Shown: piece by piece, positions 16,668-24,867 of the stretch
How the letters are laid out: each line of letters starts with the position of its first letter
Position numbering within the stretch: position 1 is the first letter of the stretch
IMG/VR virus record: IMGVR_UViG_3300013114_000244
Span: 1-40,517 of that record
Direction: 5' to 3' (one strand)
DNA length: 40,517 nt
Source: a virus
The notes under the pieces: model-generated
Told to the model about the DNA's origin: nothing
The model's input: the letters and a program-made list of their open reading frames with translations, nothing else
Databases searched by the model: none
Made by a program: the position numbers and the translations under genes

Positions 16668-16696
16668 ATTATAACAATTTAACTTAAATTAATCAA
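16668..16696 (-). promoter_or_regulatory. Sigma70-type promoter of the Nudix operon
   Basis: Read leftwards: TTGATT (16691-16696), a 17-bp spacer, then a perfect TATAAT (16668-16673), and only 5 nt to the ATG at 16662. The -35 lies across the stop codon of the gp15 gene. Optimal spacing makes it a strong candidate early promoter, and the transcript would be essentially leaderless. Confidence 0.75.
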
Positions 16697-18138
16697 GGAG
16701 TTGTTGCATCTGCACTAGGATCATAACCAGTATTTCCGCCACCATCTATTATAATAGACCATTTACCAGCAGTATAAATTCCTTCATATGATTTTACCCA
16801 TTCCGTACCATTAAAACGATATTGAATTCCGGTGTTTACATTAGTAACATAATGTTGCGTTGAATCTGGATTTGATGAATCAAAAACTTTTAACCATTTG
16901 CTTTGAGAAGTATTATATTCAATAATATCACCTACTGAAGCAATTAATGTTCCCCAAGTTGAACTTTGTACTGTTGCAGTAGAGTCACCTATCTCATCTA
17001 TAATTAAATATCTATCACCGTTTGCTGGAGTGGGTGGAGCAAATGTTGTAGGATTAATAATTTTTAAAACCGACGTTAATGTATTTGCAGGAATTGTATC
17101 AGTATCAATATTAAACAATAATATTGTATCGTCTAGTGTTGTAGTTGCAATAGTACCAATTATTTCACTTCCTGTAGGTAGTGTTAATCTTATTTGAGAT
17201 AAACCATTTGTAACCGTACCATATTGATCTAACAAAACTTTCCAGTTAACAGCAGGACCAAAAGTTTCAAATGGATCAAAATTTGTTGGGGCATTAGCAC
17301 CTGAATAGTATCCATCTCCGCCCGATGTTACACTCGTACCTGTACTTCCTAACAATCTTAATTGATTTCCAGTAACTAATAATCCATAATTGTTTGGTGT
17401 TATATAACTTTTTGAAATCATAGAACCATCGATTAATCCTTTTACAATTCCGCCATCATCGTCATAAACGCTCATAATAATTTTTTGTATTACACCTAAT
17501 TTTGATACTTTAACAGGTGGAGATAACCATATAGGAATAGAAAATTGTAATGTTGCAATATCAATTTCAGTATCTGCGCCAATTGGAATTGTTCTTGAAC
17601 TAAACGTTGTGCTTGTTAATTCAACATAACTTAAACTAGTCCAATCTATATAATTGTCTGTTTTTTGTATTTCAAAATCTGGATTAAAAAGATATAATAT
17701 TTGTTCCATTATTTGTAATTTTTGATCTGTATTAGTTGTCCAAATATCTGCTGACACCTCTAATCTAAAAGGAGATGGCATTACTTTTTCAACTGTATAA
17801 CCAGCACCTAATTGGTTATCATATTGTTTTGTAACTTCGTTATAATTTCGTTCTTTTAAATGTTGCTTTTGAATATGATAAGGATTTTGCATTCTATCTC
17901 TTTCATAATTTAATTCTCTTACATAACAAGCAATTCTTGGTGCATATTGTAATGCGTTTTCAGAATTATTTCTAATAATATTTGCAACTTGTCTAGTTGG
18001 ATCTCCATATACAACCGGTACCGCTCTTAAAGTAACTGTATCATCTTTAGCTCTTCCTGTTTCCACCGAAAAATTACTCAAAATACGAATAAATTGAGTT
18101 ATAAATTTTCTTATTTGTCCGTCGTAAAAATGTAACAT
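16693..18138 (-). CDS. 15: Tail completion / sheath stabiliser protein (T4 gp15-like), extended
   Basis: 481 residues against 272 in T4. Residues 1-~225 match gp15 in layout: an N-terminal FYDGQIRKFITQFIRILSNFSV, then PRIACYVRELNYERDRMQNPYH, PSPFRLEVSADIWTTNTDQKLQIMEQIL(Y)LFNPDFEIQ, and IPIWLSPPV. In T4, gp15 forms the ring that caps the tail and joins it to the neck. The extra ~250 C-terminal residues are modular (GDRYLIIDEIGDS, IQYRFNGTEWVKS) and resemble insertions in this phage's gp14 and sheath. It is coupled to the gp14 gene by a TAATG overlap. Confidence 0.85.
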   Translation of the reverse strand: MLHFYDGQIRKFITQFIRILSNFSVETGRAKDDTVTLRAVPVVYGDPTRQVANIIRNNSENALQYAPRIACYVRELNYERDRMQNPYHIQKQHLKERNYNEVTKQYDNQLGAGYTVEKVMPSPFRLEVSADIWTTNTDQKLQIMEQILYLFNPDFEIQKTDNYIDWTSLSYVELTSTTFSSRTIPIGADTEIDIATLQFSIPIWLSPPVKVSKLGVIQKIIMSVYDDDGGIVKGLIDGSMISKSYITPNNYGLLVTGNQLRLLGSTGTSVTSGGDGYYSGANAPTNFDPFETFGPAVNWKVLLDQYGTVTNGLSQIRLTLPTGSEIIGTIATTTLDDTILLFNIDTDTIPANTLTSVLKIINPTTFAPPTPANGDRYLIIDEIGDSTATVQSSTWGTLIASVGDIIEYNTSQSKWLKVFDSSNPDSTQHYVTNVNTGIQYRFNGTEWVKSYEGIYTAGKWSIIIDGGGNTGYDPSADATTP

Positions 18139-19298
18139 TAATTGTCAGCCTTTGGTTTTAATGCATCTGTTAATGATTGCCGCTGTTCTACTGTTAATCC
18201 ATTTATTGTAGTTGAGCTTGACTGATTAACAAATTTAGTTTTCCAATTAGCTCTAGTATCTGTATTTGTTGTAGTTAACCTAACTGAATCTTCAATCTTA
18301 ACCCATCTGATTCCGTCAAAACGAAATAATCTATTTGGTAAAAAGTCTGTTCTTAAAAAATAATCACCATCGGCATAATTGTCTGGAAATGCTGTTCCAA
18401 ATCCTGCTGGATGTCCGTTTGGTGCAACACCATCACCTCCCACATAAAAACCATAATGTGAACCTGCAGGTGTATCTACTACTGCATTTATTGGTTTATC
18501 TGAGATTCTTTCTGTTGAATTTACATTATCGGTTCTAACATTTCCTCGTTCATCAATTGGTGTAACATAATATTGTTTAAAATTAAATCCTGATTTAGGT
18601 GAATCTGCTTCTGCTTGTGCAACTATTTGATCACTAATTTCTTTTTCTTTATTATATGTACTCATGTAACTTGCAAGAGAACCTGTATTAGTTGCATCAC
18701 CAATTATATCTCTAAATTCTTGTGAATCTACTAACGTTTTCATTTTTAATCTTAATAAATGTGGCCACCAAGTTTGTGAAAATCCTTCTGCCGCTCTGTT
18801 TACATCTTCTATTACATAATATCTTTTTAATGCAATTGGAATAGATGCATCTAACGAAAAATCTTCTTTCATGTGTGGAAATTCAATAACATCACCTGAC
18901 ATTGGTTTTCTACCTATTCTTTCAACAACATCATTCATATGCACAGTTAAAAATATAGTATCATTTTGTAAAAACATACCAAATTGTGAAAGATTAAAAT
19001 CTATATCTTGCACATTATAAATTCCACGAAACGTATAGATATCTGATGAGTATTTTCTATCTCTATTTTCTAAAAATAATAAGTCTTGTATAGTAGTTTC
19101 GTTAATATTGCTCTGAGCACGTTGTGGTTGGGATGGTGATGGTGCACCATCTTTAGTCTCATCACTTTGATCATATGGTCCTAAATATTTGTGGAAATGT
19201 AAATCAGTGCCTCCAACCGTAAACATCTCTTTAATAGTACGATCAAAGAATTTATAATCATTTCCTTTTTCTGGTTTATATAGTGACAATCTTGGCAT
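18138..19298 (-). CDS. 14: Neck protein (T4 gp14-like), extended
   Basis: 386 residues against 256 in T4. The signature region FGMFLQNDTIFLTVHMNDV... MSGDVIEFPHMKEDFSLD (~residues 106-152) parallels T4 gp14 'FGMQVQDEVTLSI ... EGDLIYFPMDNSLFEI'. It ends with an added GDYFLRTDFLPNRLFRFDGIRW module (~310-335), also seen in gp15 and the sheath of this phage. In T4, gp13 and gp14 complete the neck between portal and tail. It is leftward, divergent from gp13 with a 42-nt intergenic region that holds two opposed late octamers. The ATG is 7 nt from its octamer, so the mRNA is predicted near-leaderless. Confidence 0.82.
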   Translation of the reverse strand: MPRLSLYKPEKGNDYKFFDRTIKEMFTVGGTDLHFHKYLGPYDQSDETKDGAPSPSQPQRAQSNINETTIQDLLFLENRDRKYSSDIYTFRGIYNVQDIDFNLSQFGMFLQNDTIFLTVHMNDVVERIGRKPMSGDVIEFPHMKEDFSLDASIPIALKRYYVIEDVNRAAEGFSQTWWPHLLRLKMKTLVDSQEFRDIIGDATNTGSLASYMSTYNKEKEISDQIVAQAEADSPKSGFNFKQYYVTPIDERGNVRTDNVNSTERISDKPINAVVDTPAGSHYGFYVGGDGVAPNGHPAGFGTAFPDNYADGDYFLRTDFLPNRLFRFDGIRWVKIEDSVRLTTTNTDTRANWKTKFVNQSSSTTINGLTVEQRQSLTDALKPKADN

Positions 19299-19305
19299 AT
19301 ACCTA

Positions 19306-19313
19306 TATTTATA
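19306..19313 (-). promoter_or_regulatory. Late promoter (TATAAATA), leftward
   Basis: Exact TATAAATA on the minus strand, 7 nt before the ATG of the gp14 gene. It is paired back to back with an exact rightward octamer 14 nt away. Confidence 0.8.
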
Positions 19314-19327
19314 GATAGTAAAAGAAC

Positions 19328-19335
19328 TATAAATA
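19328..19335 (+). promoter_or_regulatory. Late promoter (TATAAATA), rightward
   Basis: Exact TATAAATA whose last A is the first base of an in-frame ATG (19335). A transcript begun about 6 nt downstream cannot contain that ATG but would begin at about the next one (19341), which decides the gp13 start. Confidence 0.8.
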
Positions 19336-19340
19336 TGAGT

Positions 19341-20102
19341 ATGTCAGAACTACAAACAGGTCAACAAGAAGTATTTGAGTACGTTAAAGCAAATCTCGGC
19401 GAGGGAATGATTGACGTTGAATTAGACCCTAAACACTACCAAATAGCACTCGAAAGAGCAATTAATAGATATAGACAGCGTTCTTCAAACGCAGTTGAGG
19501 AATCTTATGCTTTTTTAGTACTTAAAGAAAATCAAAATACTTACATTTTACCTGACGAAGTAATTAATGTTAGAAAATTATTTCGTAGAACGGTTGGCTC
19601 TCGTACAGAAGGTGGCGAAGGTGGAACACTTTTTGAACCGTTTAATCTTGCATATACTAACACATACTTGTTAAGAGCGGGAGCAACTGGAGGTCTTGCA
19701 ACTTACTATGCTTTTGCATCTTATCAAGAATTAATTGGAAAACTATTTGGAAGTTTTATTCAATTTCATTTTGACGTAGCAACTAAAAAACTTACAATTA
19801 CACAAAGACCACGTGCAGATAACGAAAGTGTTTTAATGCATACTGACAACTTTAGACCGGATATAACACTCTTTAAAGACATCTATTCAAAACCATGGAT
19901 TAGAGATTACACACTAGCAATATGCAAAGTAATGTTAGGTGAAGCAAGAGGTAAATTTAATACTATTGCTGGTCCACAAGGTGGTACATCACTTAATGGT
20001 GCTGATCTAAAACAAGGCGGATTAGCTGATATGGAAAAACTTGACCAAGAAATTAACAATTTCGCAGAAGGTGGCACACCACATAGTTTTGTTATAGGTT
20101 AA
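19341..20102 (+). CDS. 13: Neck protein (T4 gp13-like)
   Basis: 253 residues from ATG 19341, chosen over ATG 19335 because the latter overlaps the promoter octamer. T4 gp13-like features are IDVELDPKHYQIALERAINRY near the N-terminus, the C-terminal block PWIRDYTLAICKVMLGEARGKF followed by LNGADLKQGGLADMEKLDQEI, and the ending TPHSFVIG (T4: WVKDYATALAKELNG..., ...PPFGILVG). gp13 with gp14 seals the packaged head and docks the tail. T4 gp13 is 309 residues; this version is shorter in the middle. It is separated from gp14 and gp15 by strand, unlike the T4 order 13-14-15 on one strand. Confidence 0.85.
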   Translation: MSELQTGQQEVFEYVKANLGEGMIDVELDPKHYQIALERAINRYRQRSSNAVEESYAFLVLKENQNTYILPDEVINVRKLFRRTVGSRTEGGEGGTLFEPFNLAYTNTYLLRAGATGGLATYYAFASYQELIGKLFGSFIQFHFDVATKKLTITQRPRADNESVLMHTDNFRPDITLFKDIYSKPWIRDYTLAICKVMLGEARGKFNTIAGPQGGTSLNGADLKQGGLADMEKLDQEINNFAEGGTPHSFVIG

Positions 20103-20118
20103 TTCATTATCAATTCAT

Positions 20119-20126
20119 TTTAAATA
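20119..20126 (+). promoter_or_regulatory. Late promoter variant (TTTAAATA)
   Basis: TTTAAATA, 8 nt before ATG 20135. Same spacing class as the octamers at 264 and 28315, so a near-leaderless transcript is predicted. Confidence 0.55.
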
Positions 20127-20134
20127 CCGATACT

Positions 20135-20335
20135 ATGCCGAAGATAAAAGTAGAAGTTACACCCGATAAACGTTATCGAAGTTATAAAGATTTATCTTAT
20201 ACCGAACTAAAAGAGTTGGTAAAAAGTTTAGAGTCTGACTCCAAACGAGCCAAACAAAATCCAACATTACGAAACCAAATTCTTGGTGCTGTTATTGAAG
20301 CAAAAACAGAGATTGCAAAACGTATTATAAAATAG
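20135..20335 (+). CDS. Small basic helical protein, unknown
   Basis: 66 residues, strongly charged (many Lys, Arg and Glu) and predicted mostly helical: DLSYTELKELVKSLESDSKRA, then NQILGAVIEAKTEIAKRI, possibly a helical hairpin. It starts 8 nt after a late octamer. Its 3' end carries the -35/-10 of the following dNMP kinase gene. It lies between gp13 and gene 1. It is too small for a T4 packaging or neck protein I can name. Confidence 0.6.
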   Translation: MPKIKVEVTPDKRYRSYKDLSYTELKELVKSLESDSKRAKQNPTLRNQILGAVIEAKTEIAKRIIK

Positions 20336-20341
20336 TATAAT
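20313..20341 (+). promoter_or_regulatory. Sigma70-type promoter of the dNMP kinase gene
   Basis: TTGCAA (20313-20318), 17-bp spacer, TATAAT (20336-20341), then 6 nt to ATG 20348. The elements overlap the end of the small upstream gene. Expected for an early nucleotide-metabolism gene. The leader would be zero or a few bases. Confidence 0.65.
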
Positions 20342-20347
20342 CATTTA

Positions 20348-20944
20348 ATGTTAATAGGATTAGTAGGACCAATTAATTCTGGCAAGGATACCGTTGCAGA
20401 TAGATTAGTGATAAAACATGGTTATAAAAGAGATAGTTTTGCAAAAAGTTTAAAAGATGCAGTTAGCTCAATGTTTAATTGGGACAGAGAAATGTTAGAA
20501 GGTAATACTGAATCTAGTAGACATTGGCGAGAACAACCTGATAAATTTTGGAGTGAAAAAATGGGTAAAGAAGTTACACCAAGAATAATATTACAGCAAT
20601 TTGGTACTGAAATTATGCGTGGTCAAATGTATGATGGGATATGGGTTGATTCTGTTATTGGAAGATACAAAGGTGAAAAAACTGTTATTTCTGATACACG
20701 ATTTCAAAACGAAATTAAAACTATTAAAGCACATGGTGGTGTAATTGTTCTTGTAAAAAGAGAAGAAATACCTACTAGAGAAGAAATGCAAAAACAAGGC
20801 GCACACCAATCTGAATGGGATTGGATTGGGTCTGATTTTGATTATATTATTGATAATACAAGTAGTTTAGAAGGATTAAATGCTCATATAGATCATTTTA
20901 TTGATCAGCTACAAGGTCACCCATCTTCCAACGTAACTTCCTAA
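20348..20944 (+). CDS. 1: Deoxynucleoside monophosphate kinase (T4 gp1-like)
   Basis: 198 residues (T4 gp1 has 241). The P-loop GPINSGKDTVADRL at residues 7-20 corresponds to T4 'SGVKRSGKDTTADFI'. Further hallmarks are the DSFAKSLKDAVSSMF helix, RIILQQFGTEIMRG (~residues 78-91), GIWVDSVI and the VISDTRFQNEI substrate-side motif (~115-125). It phosphorylates dNMPs to dNDPs for phage DNA synthesis. A metabolic gene amid late structural genes, it has its own sigma70-type promoter. Its last 47 nt overlap, tail to tail, the end of the antisense HNH-like gene. Confidence 0.88.
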   Translation: MLIGLVGPINSGKDTVADRLVIKHGYKRDSFAKSLKDAVSSMFNWDREMLEGNTESSRHWREQPDKFWSEKMGKEVTPRIILQQFGTEIMRGQMYDGIWVDSVIGRYKGEKTVISDTRFQNEIKTIKAHGGVIVLVKREEIPTREEMQKQGAHQSEWDWIGSDFDYIIDNTSSLEGLNAHIDHFIDQLQGHPSSNVTS

Positions 20945-21275
20945 CACTAGCTAATCGTTGACAGTTAGCACATACCGTTTTTAAATTGTGAAAAGCACAG
21001 TTATTTTTATTACCATCTACAAAAAACACATCTAGTTGTAAAGGTTCTTGTGCTTTAAATCCACATAATTCACAGTTACTTCTCTTTCTATAACCTGAAC
21101 GTTGTAATGGCGTTACACCACCTATACGAAGCTTTTTCTTTTTTCGAATACAAGTATCACATAAACTACGCCAATAAACTTTTTTTCCTCGTCTATAACC
21201 CATAGCTCTAACTTTTACTTTACACTGTTTACATAACGGCCTGGTGCCTATAAATGGTTTAATAGATCTTAACAT
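20898..21275 (-). CDS. Degenerate HNH / zinc-finger protein
   Basis: 125 residues from ATG 21275 (AGG 8 nt upstream); an earlier TTG at 21299 is a poor start. The N-terminal half has a CxxC...CxxC zinc ribbon (CKQC ... CDTC) with basic stretches (RRGKKVYWRSL, RKKKKLR). The C-terminal half reads CELCGF...LQLDVFFVDGNKNN...NLKTVCANCQRL, the layout of HNH endonucleases. However, the catalytic His pair expected before 'VDGN' is Phe-Phe and the final CxxCH is CANCQ, so nuclease activity is doubtful. It may be a homing-endonuclease relic or a DNA-binding regulator. A 15-bp inverted repeat abuts its start codon. Confidence 0.7.
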   Translation of the reverse strand: MLRSIKPFIGTRPLCKQCKVKVRAMGYRRGKKVYWRSLCDTCIRKKKKLRIGGVTPLQRSGYRKRSNCELCGFKAQEPLQLDVFFVDGNKNNCAFHNLKTVCANCQRLASVRKLRWKMGDLVADQ

Positions 21276-21330
21276 TTGGTACCTATATATAATATACAAT
21301 TGTATTTACGTAACCTATATAGGTACCAAA
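21275..21330 (+). repeat. 15-bp perfect inverted repeat with nested palindrome
   Basis: The arms 21275-21289 and 21316-21330 (right arm TATATAGGTACCAAA) are perfect inverted copies separated by 26 nt. The spacer holds a 12-bp palindrome ATACAATTGTAT (21294-21305) and the palindrome TTACGTAA (21306-21313), which recurs at 21353-21360. The left arm touches the ATG of the HNH-like gene. On DNA this would be an operator for a dimeric protein. In the leftward mRNA it could form a hairpin hiding the ribosome-binding site. A leftward CGTAAATA (21303-21310) may be its late promoter. Confidence 0.85.
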
Positions 21331-21365
21331 ATTAGTAAAATAAAGTCATATTTTACGTAAGATGT

Positions 21366-21373
21366 AATAAATA
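21366..21373 (+). promoter_or_regulatory. Late promoter variant (AATAAATA) of the sheath gene
   Basis: AATAAATA lies 38 nt upstream of ATG 21412. AAGGAG (21396-21401) provides a strong Shine-Dalgarno. This is the conventional-leader class used by very highly expressed genes here (sheath, tube). Confidence 0.7.
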
Positions 21374-21411
21374 GTTCTAGTAATACACGACTTGCAAGGA
21401 GAATTGATAAT

Positions 21412-24400
21412 ATGGCATTAACATCACCAGGAGTAGAAGTTTCAGTAATAAATGAAAGTTTCTATGTACCATCAGATGCGGGTACAACACCACTTTTTAT
21501 AGTAGCATCAGGACAAGATAAAGCACCAGGATCAGGATCAGGCACGGCGGATGGAACAACAACTGCCAATGCCAACACTGCTTATCTAATTTCATCTCAA
21601 AGAGAATTAACAGAAACCTTTGGCGATCCAAAATTTTATACAGACTCTTCATCTAATCCATTACATGGATATGAATTAAATGAATGGGGACTACAAGCGG
21701 CATATTCTTTCTTAGGACTTGCCAACAGAGCATACGTATTACGAGCAAATGTAAACTTAACAGATTTAATCGGAAGTGCAACATCACCAACTGCAAACCC
21801 ATCAGATGGAACATATTGGTTTGACCTTGCAACTTCTAGTTTTGGACTATTTGAATGGTCACAAACAAATCAAAAATTTACAGCAAAAACACCAATTTTA
21901 ATTACATCAGTATCTGACCTAGTTGAAAACTCTAGCACAGGTGCACCTAAAACTTCAGTAGGTTCACAAGGTGATTATGCTATAAACACAACACACGTTT
22001 CAAACAAAATTTATTATAAAAATGCCTCAAATACTTGGGTTCATCTAGGATCAAATGCATGGCATAATTCACATCCAGTAGTTTCAGTTGCATCAGGAAC
22101 AACTGTTACAGGTGGACAAACAATGTCAATTAACGGTATTACTGTAACACCTGGTGGAACAGCATTATCCGATGTTGCAACAGCTATCAACACTGCTAAT
22201 GCAGGTGGAGTTACTGCAAGTGTAAACGGCACAACAGGTAACTTAGAAATATTCCACAATGGTGGAGCATTTGGTGATTCAACTGCAGGTTTCAATACAA
22301 TTAGATTTGAAGAAGGAAATGGAGTATTAGCGGCTTTAGGAATTACAGCGGCAACATACAAAGGTCCAAGATTCCAACAATCAGCACACACTAGCAGACC
22401 AACTTGGAAAACCGCAGATCAAAACAGACCTAATGGTTCTGTTTGGGCTAAAACAACATCAGCAAATAGTGGAGCAAACATGATTGCTAAACTTTACAGC
22501 ACATCAAGTGGGGCTTTTGCAAGTGTAAGTGCACCATTATACGCAAACAATCATTCAGCAATTTACAATATAGATCCAACAAACGGTGGAACAACTATTG
22601 CAGTTGGATCACTTTATACACAGTACAACATAACTGAACAAAGTGTAGATGGACAAGCAGATAATACACCAAATGTAGGTGATTCACAATTATTTAGATA
22701 TGAAGGTGGAACAACTAGTATTCAATCTAGAAATACTAATCCAAGTACCACAGCAGGTGAAACATTTACAGTTAGAGAATCATTAAAAAACCAAGAAGCA
22801 TTAGATACTGCTAAAACAGTTACTATGGTTTCTGGAGATGGTTCAACACTAGGTGATGCAGATGACTTTATAACAGCATTTGCGGCGGCTGGTTTTACAA
22901 ACTTAACAGCAACAAAAATTACAGAAGGTGAATACACGGGTGCAATTAAAATTACACACGCATTAGGTGGTGATTTTAGAATGAATAACACATCAGGTAC
23001 TCCATTAGATGATGTTGGTTTTGGTACAGGTTCAGCACACGCATACGGAACTTATACTGCAAACAGTACAACTTTAATTGATAACTTATATGTTACACCA
23101 ACGGGTGATTCAGAAGATTCAACTGTAGGTAATGAAGTAATGGCTTCTAATTGGAAGAGATTATCTTACACAGCATCTATAAATTCACCAAGTAATGAAC
23201 CAACAGATGGTACATTATGGTATGACACAAACATTGATTCAGCAGATATCATGACACATAACGGAACGACTTGGAAAGGATATGCAACTGTATATACATT
23301 AACTGATCCAAATGGTCCTCAATTTTCAGCAACAGCACCAACTACACAATCAGATGGTACTGGTCTTGTTGATAATGACTTATGGATTGATACAAGCGAT
23401 TTAGAAAATTATCCAAAACTTTACAAATATAACACTTCAGCAACATTAAGTTCAACTAATACATCTAATAATGTAGCAGTTACAACAACTGGTGCGGCGT
23501 GGGTACTAGTAGACAAAGCAGATCAAACAACAGAAGATGGTATTGTTTTTGCAGATGCTAGATGGCAAACAAGTACAGAAAAAAATGCAAATAATAGTAC
23601 ACAGGCGGGAACAGCATCTTCAATTAAAAATTTATTAAGTGATAATTTCTTAGATCCAGATGCTCCAAATCCAGCTTTATATCCACAAGGTATAATGTTA
23701 TGGAATACAAGACGTTCTGGTTACAATGTTAAGGAATACAAAAACAGCTATATAACAACTACAAAATATCCAAGTTCAGGATCAAATGGATTAGGTAACA
23801 TTAGATACAACAACGAATCAGTTGCAGGTTACTTTCCTGATAGATGGATTACAAAATCAACTAACAAACCTGATGGCTCTGGATGTTTTGGAAGAAAAGC
23901 ACAAAGACAAGTTGTTATAAAACAATTAAAATCTGAAATAGATACTAACCAAGCAATAAGAGAAGATCAAAGAGGATTTAACGTAATTGCTTGTCCTGGT
24001 TATCCAGAAGCGATACAAAATATGATCAACTTAAACATTGATCGAAACTATACAGCATTTGTAATTGGTGATTCTCCAATGAGATTAGAAGGTACAGCAA
24101 CAGCAATTCAAGATTGGGCAAATAATACTGCAGGAGCTACTGATAACGGTGAAGACGGATTAATAAGTGCAAGTGATTACTTGGGTGTATTTTATCCATC
24201 AGGATATAGTACAGACAATTCAGGTAACAAAATTGTTGTCCCATCATCACATATGATGATTAGAACATTAGCGAACAACGATAATCTTTCATATCCATGG
24301 TTTGCACCAGCAGGTACAAGACGTGGTGTAGTAGACAATGCAACAGCAGTTGGATATATTGACACAAGTTCAGGTGAATTTAAAACAATATCTGTTACAG

Positions 24401-24837
24401 AGTCAATAAGAGATTCGATGCATACAGTCAAAGTTAATCCAATTACTTTCTTCTCAGGAGCAGGAATTGTTAACTTTGGTAACTTAACAAAAACATCAGC
24501 AAGTTCGGCATTAGATAGAATCAATGTTTCTAGATTAGCAGTGTATCTAAGAAGTCAATTAGACGCAATTGCTAAACCATTTATTTTTGAACCAAATGAT
24601 GAATTAACTAGAAACGAAATTAAAGGTGCAATCGAATCATTCTGTTTAGAACTAGTTGGACAAAGAGCATTATATGACTTCTTAGTAGTTTGTGATGAAA
24701 CAAATAACACAGCAACAAGAATAGACAGAAACGAATTGTATGTTGATATAGCAATTGAACCAGTTAAATCAGTTGAATTTATTTACATACCTTTAAGAAT
24801 CAAAAACACAGGAGAAATAGCAAAATTAGGGAACTAA
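21412..24837 (+). CDS. 18: Tail sheath protein (T4 gp18-like), greatly enlarged
   Basis: 1141 residues against 659 in T4. Residues 1-~120 (SPGVEVSVINES..., TPLFIVASGQDKAPG, ELNEWGLQAAYSFLGLANRAYVLRANVNL) and ~805-1141 (IKQLKSEIDTNQAIREDQRGFNVIACPGYPEAI, ending FIYIPLRIKNTGEIAKLG) form the contractile-sheath core. Residues ~125-800 carry modular insertions with repeated 'P-x-DGTxWxDT ... YxYN ... W' units (SDGTYWFDLATSSFGLFEW, TDGTLWYDTNIDS, DNDLWIDTSDLENYPKLYKY). These likely decorate the outside of the tail. Strong Shine-Dalgarno. The sheath polymer contracts to drive the tube into the cell. Confidence 0.93.
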   Translation: MALTSPGVEVSVINESFYVPSDAGTTPLFIVASGQDKAPGSGSGTADGTTTANANTAYLISSQRELTETFGDPKFYTDSSSNPLHGYELNEWGLQAAYSFLGLANRAYVLRANVNLTDLIGSATSPTANPSDGTYWFDLATSSFGLFEWSQTNQKFTAKTPILITSVSDLVENSSTGAPKTSVGSQGDYAINTTHVSNKIYYKNASNTWVHLGSNAWHNSHPVVSVASGTTVTGGQTMSINGITVTPGGTALSDVATAINTANAGGVTASVNGTTGNLEIFHNGGAFGDSTAGFNTIRFEEGNGVLAALGITAATYKGPRFQQSAHTSRPTWKTADQNRPNGSVWAKTTSANSGANMIAKLYSTSSGAFASVSAPLYANNHSAIYNIDPTNGGTTIAVGSLYTQYNITEQSVDGQADNTPNVGDSQLFRYEGGTTSIQSRNTNPSTTAGETFTVRESLKNQEALDTAKTVTMVSGDGSTLGDADDFITAFAAAGFTNLTATKITEGEYTGAIKITHALGGDFRMNNTSGTPLDDVGFGTGSAHAYGTYTANSTTLIDNLYVTPTGDSEDSTVGNEVMASNWKRLSYTASINSPSNEPTDGTLWYDTNIDSADIMTHNGTTWKGYATVYTLTDPNGPQFSATAPTTQSDGTGLVDNDLWIDTSDLENYPKLYKYNTSATLSSTNTSNNVAVTTTGAAWVLVDKADQTTEDGIVFADARWQTSTEKNANNSTQAGTASSIKNLLSDNFLDPDAPNPALYPQGIMLWNTRRSGYNVKEYKNSYITTTKYPSSGSNGLGNIRYNNESVAGYFPDRWITKSTNKPDGSGCFGRKAQRQVVIKQLKSEIDTNQAIREDQRGFNVIACPGYPEAIQNMINLNIDRNYTAFVIGDSPMRLEGTATAIQDWANNTAGATDNGEDGLISASDYLGVFYPSGYSTDNSGNKIVVPSSHMMIRTLANNDNLSYPWFAPAGTRRGVVDNATAVGYIDTSSGEFKTISVTESIRDSMHTVKVNPITFFSGAGIVNFGNLTKTSASSALDRINVSRLAVYLRSQLDAIAKPFIFEPNDELTRNEIKGAIESFCLELVGQRALYDFLVVCDETNNTATRIDRNELYVDIAIEPVKSVEFIYIPLRIKNTGEIAKLGN

Positions 24838-24843
24838 TTTTTG

Positions 24844-24851
24844 GATAAATA
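24844..24851 (+). promoter_or_regulatory. Late promoter variant (GATAAATA) of the tube gene
   Basis: GATAAATA seven nt after the sheath stop, with TAGGAG Shine-Dalgarno (24853-24858) and ATG 24868. The Shine-Dalgarno lies at the predicted transcript start, so transcripts from upstream may translate the tube better than those starting here. Confidence 0.65.
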
Positions 24852-24867
24852 TTAGGAGATAAAAATT

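Noticed and set aside
19335-19340. gp13 starting at ATG 19335
   Set aside because: This ATG overlaps the last base of the TATAAATA octamer and would not be in a transcript starting from it.
21276-21299. Longer HNH-like protein starting at TTG 21299
   Set aside because: The start codon is a TTG and the extra residues (MYIIYRYQ) come from the inverted-repeat DNA. ATG 21275 has AGG at a suitable distance.
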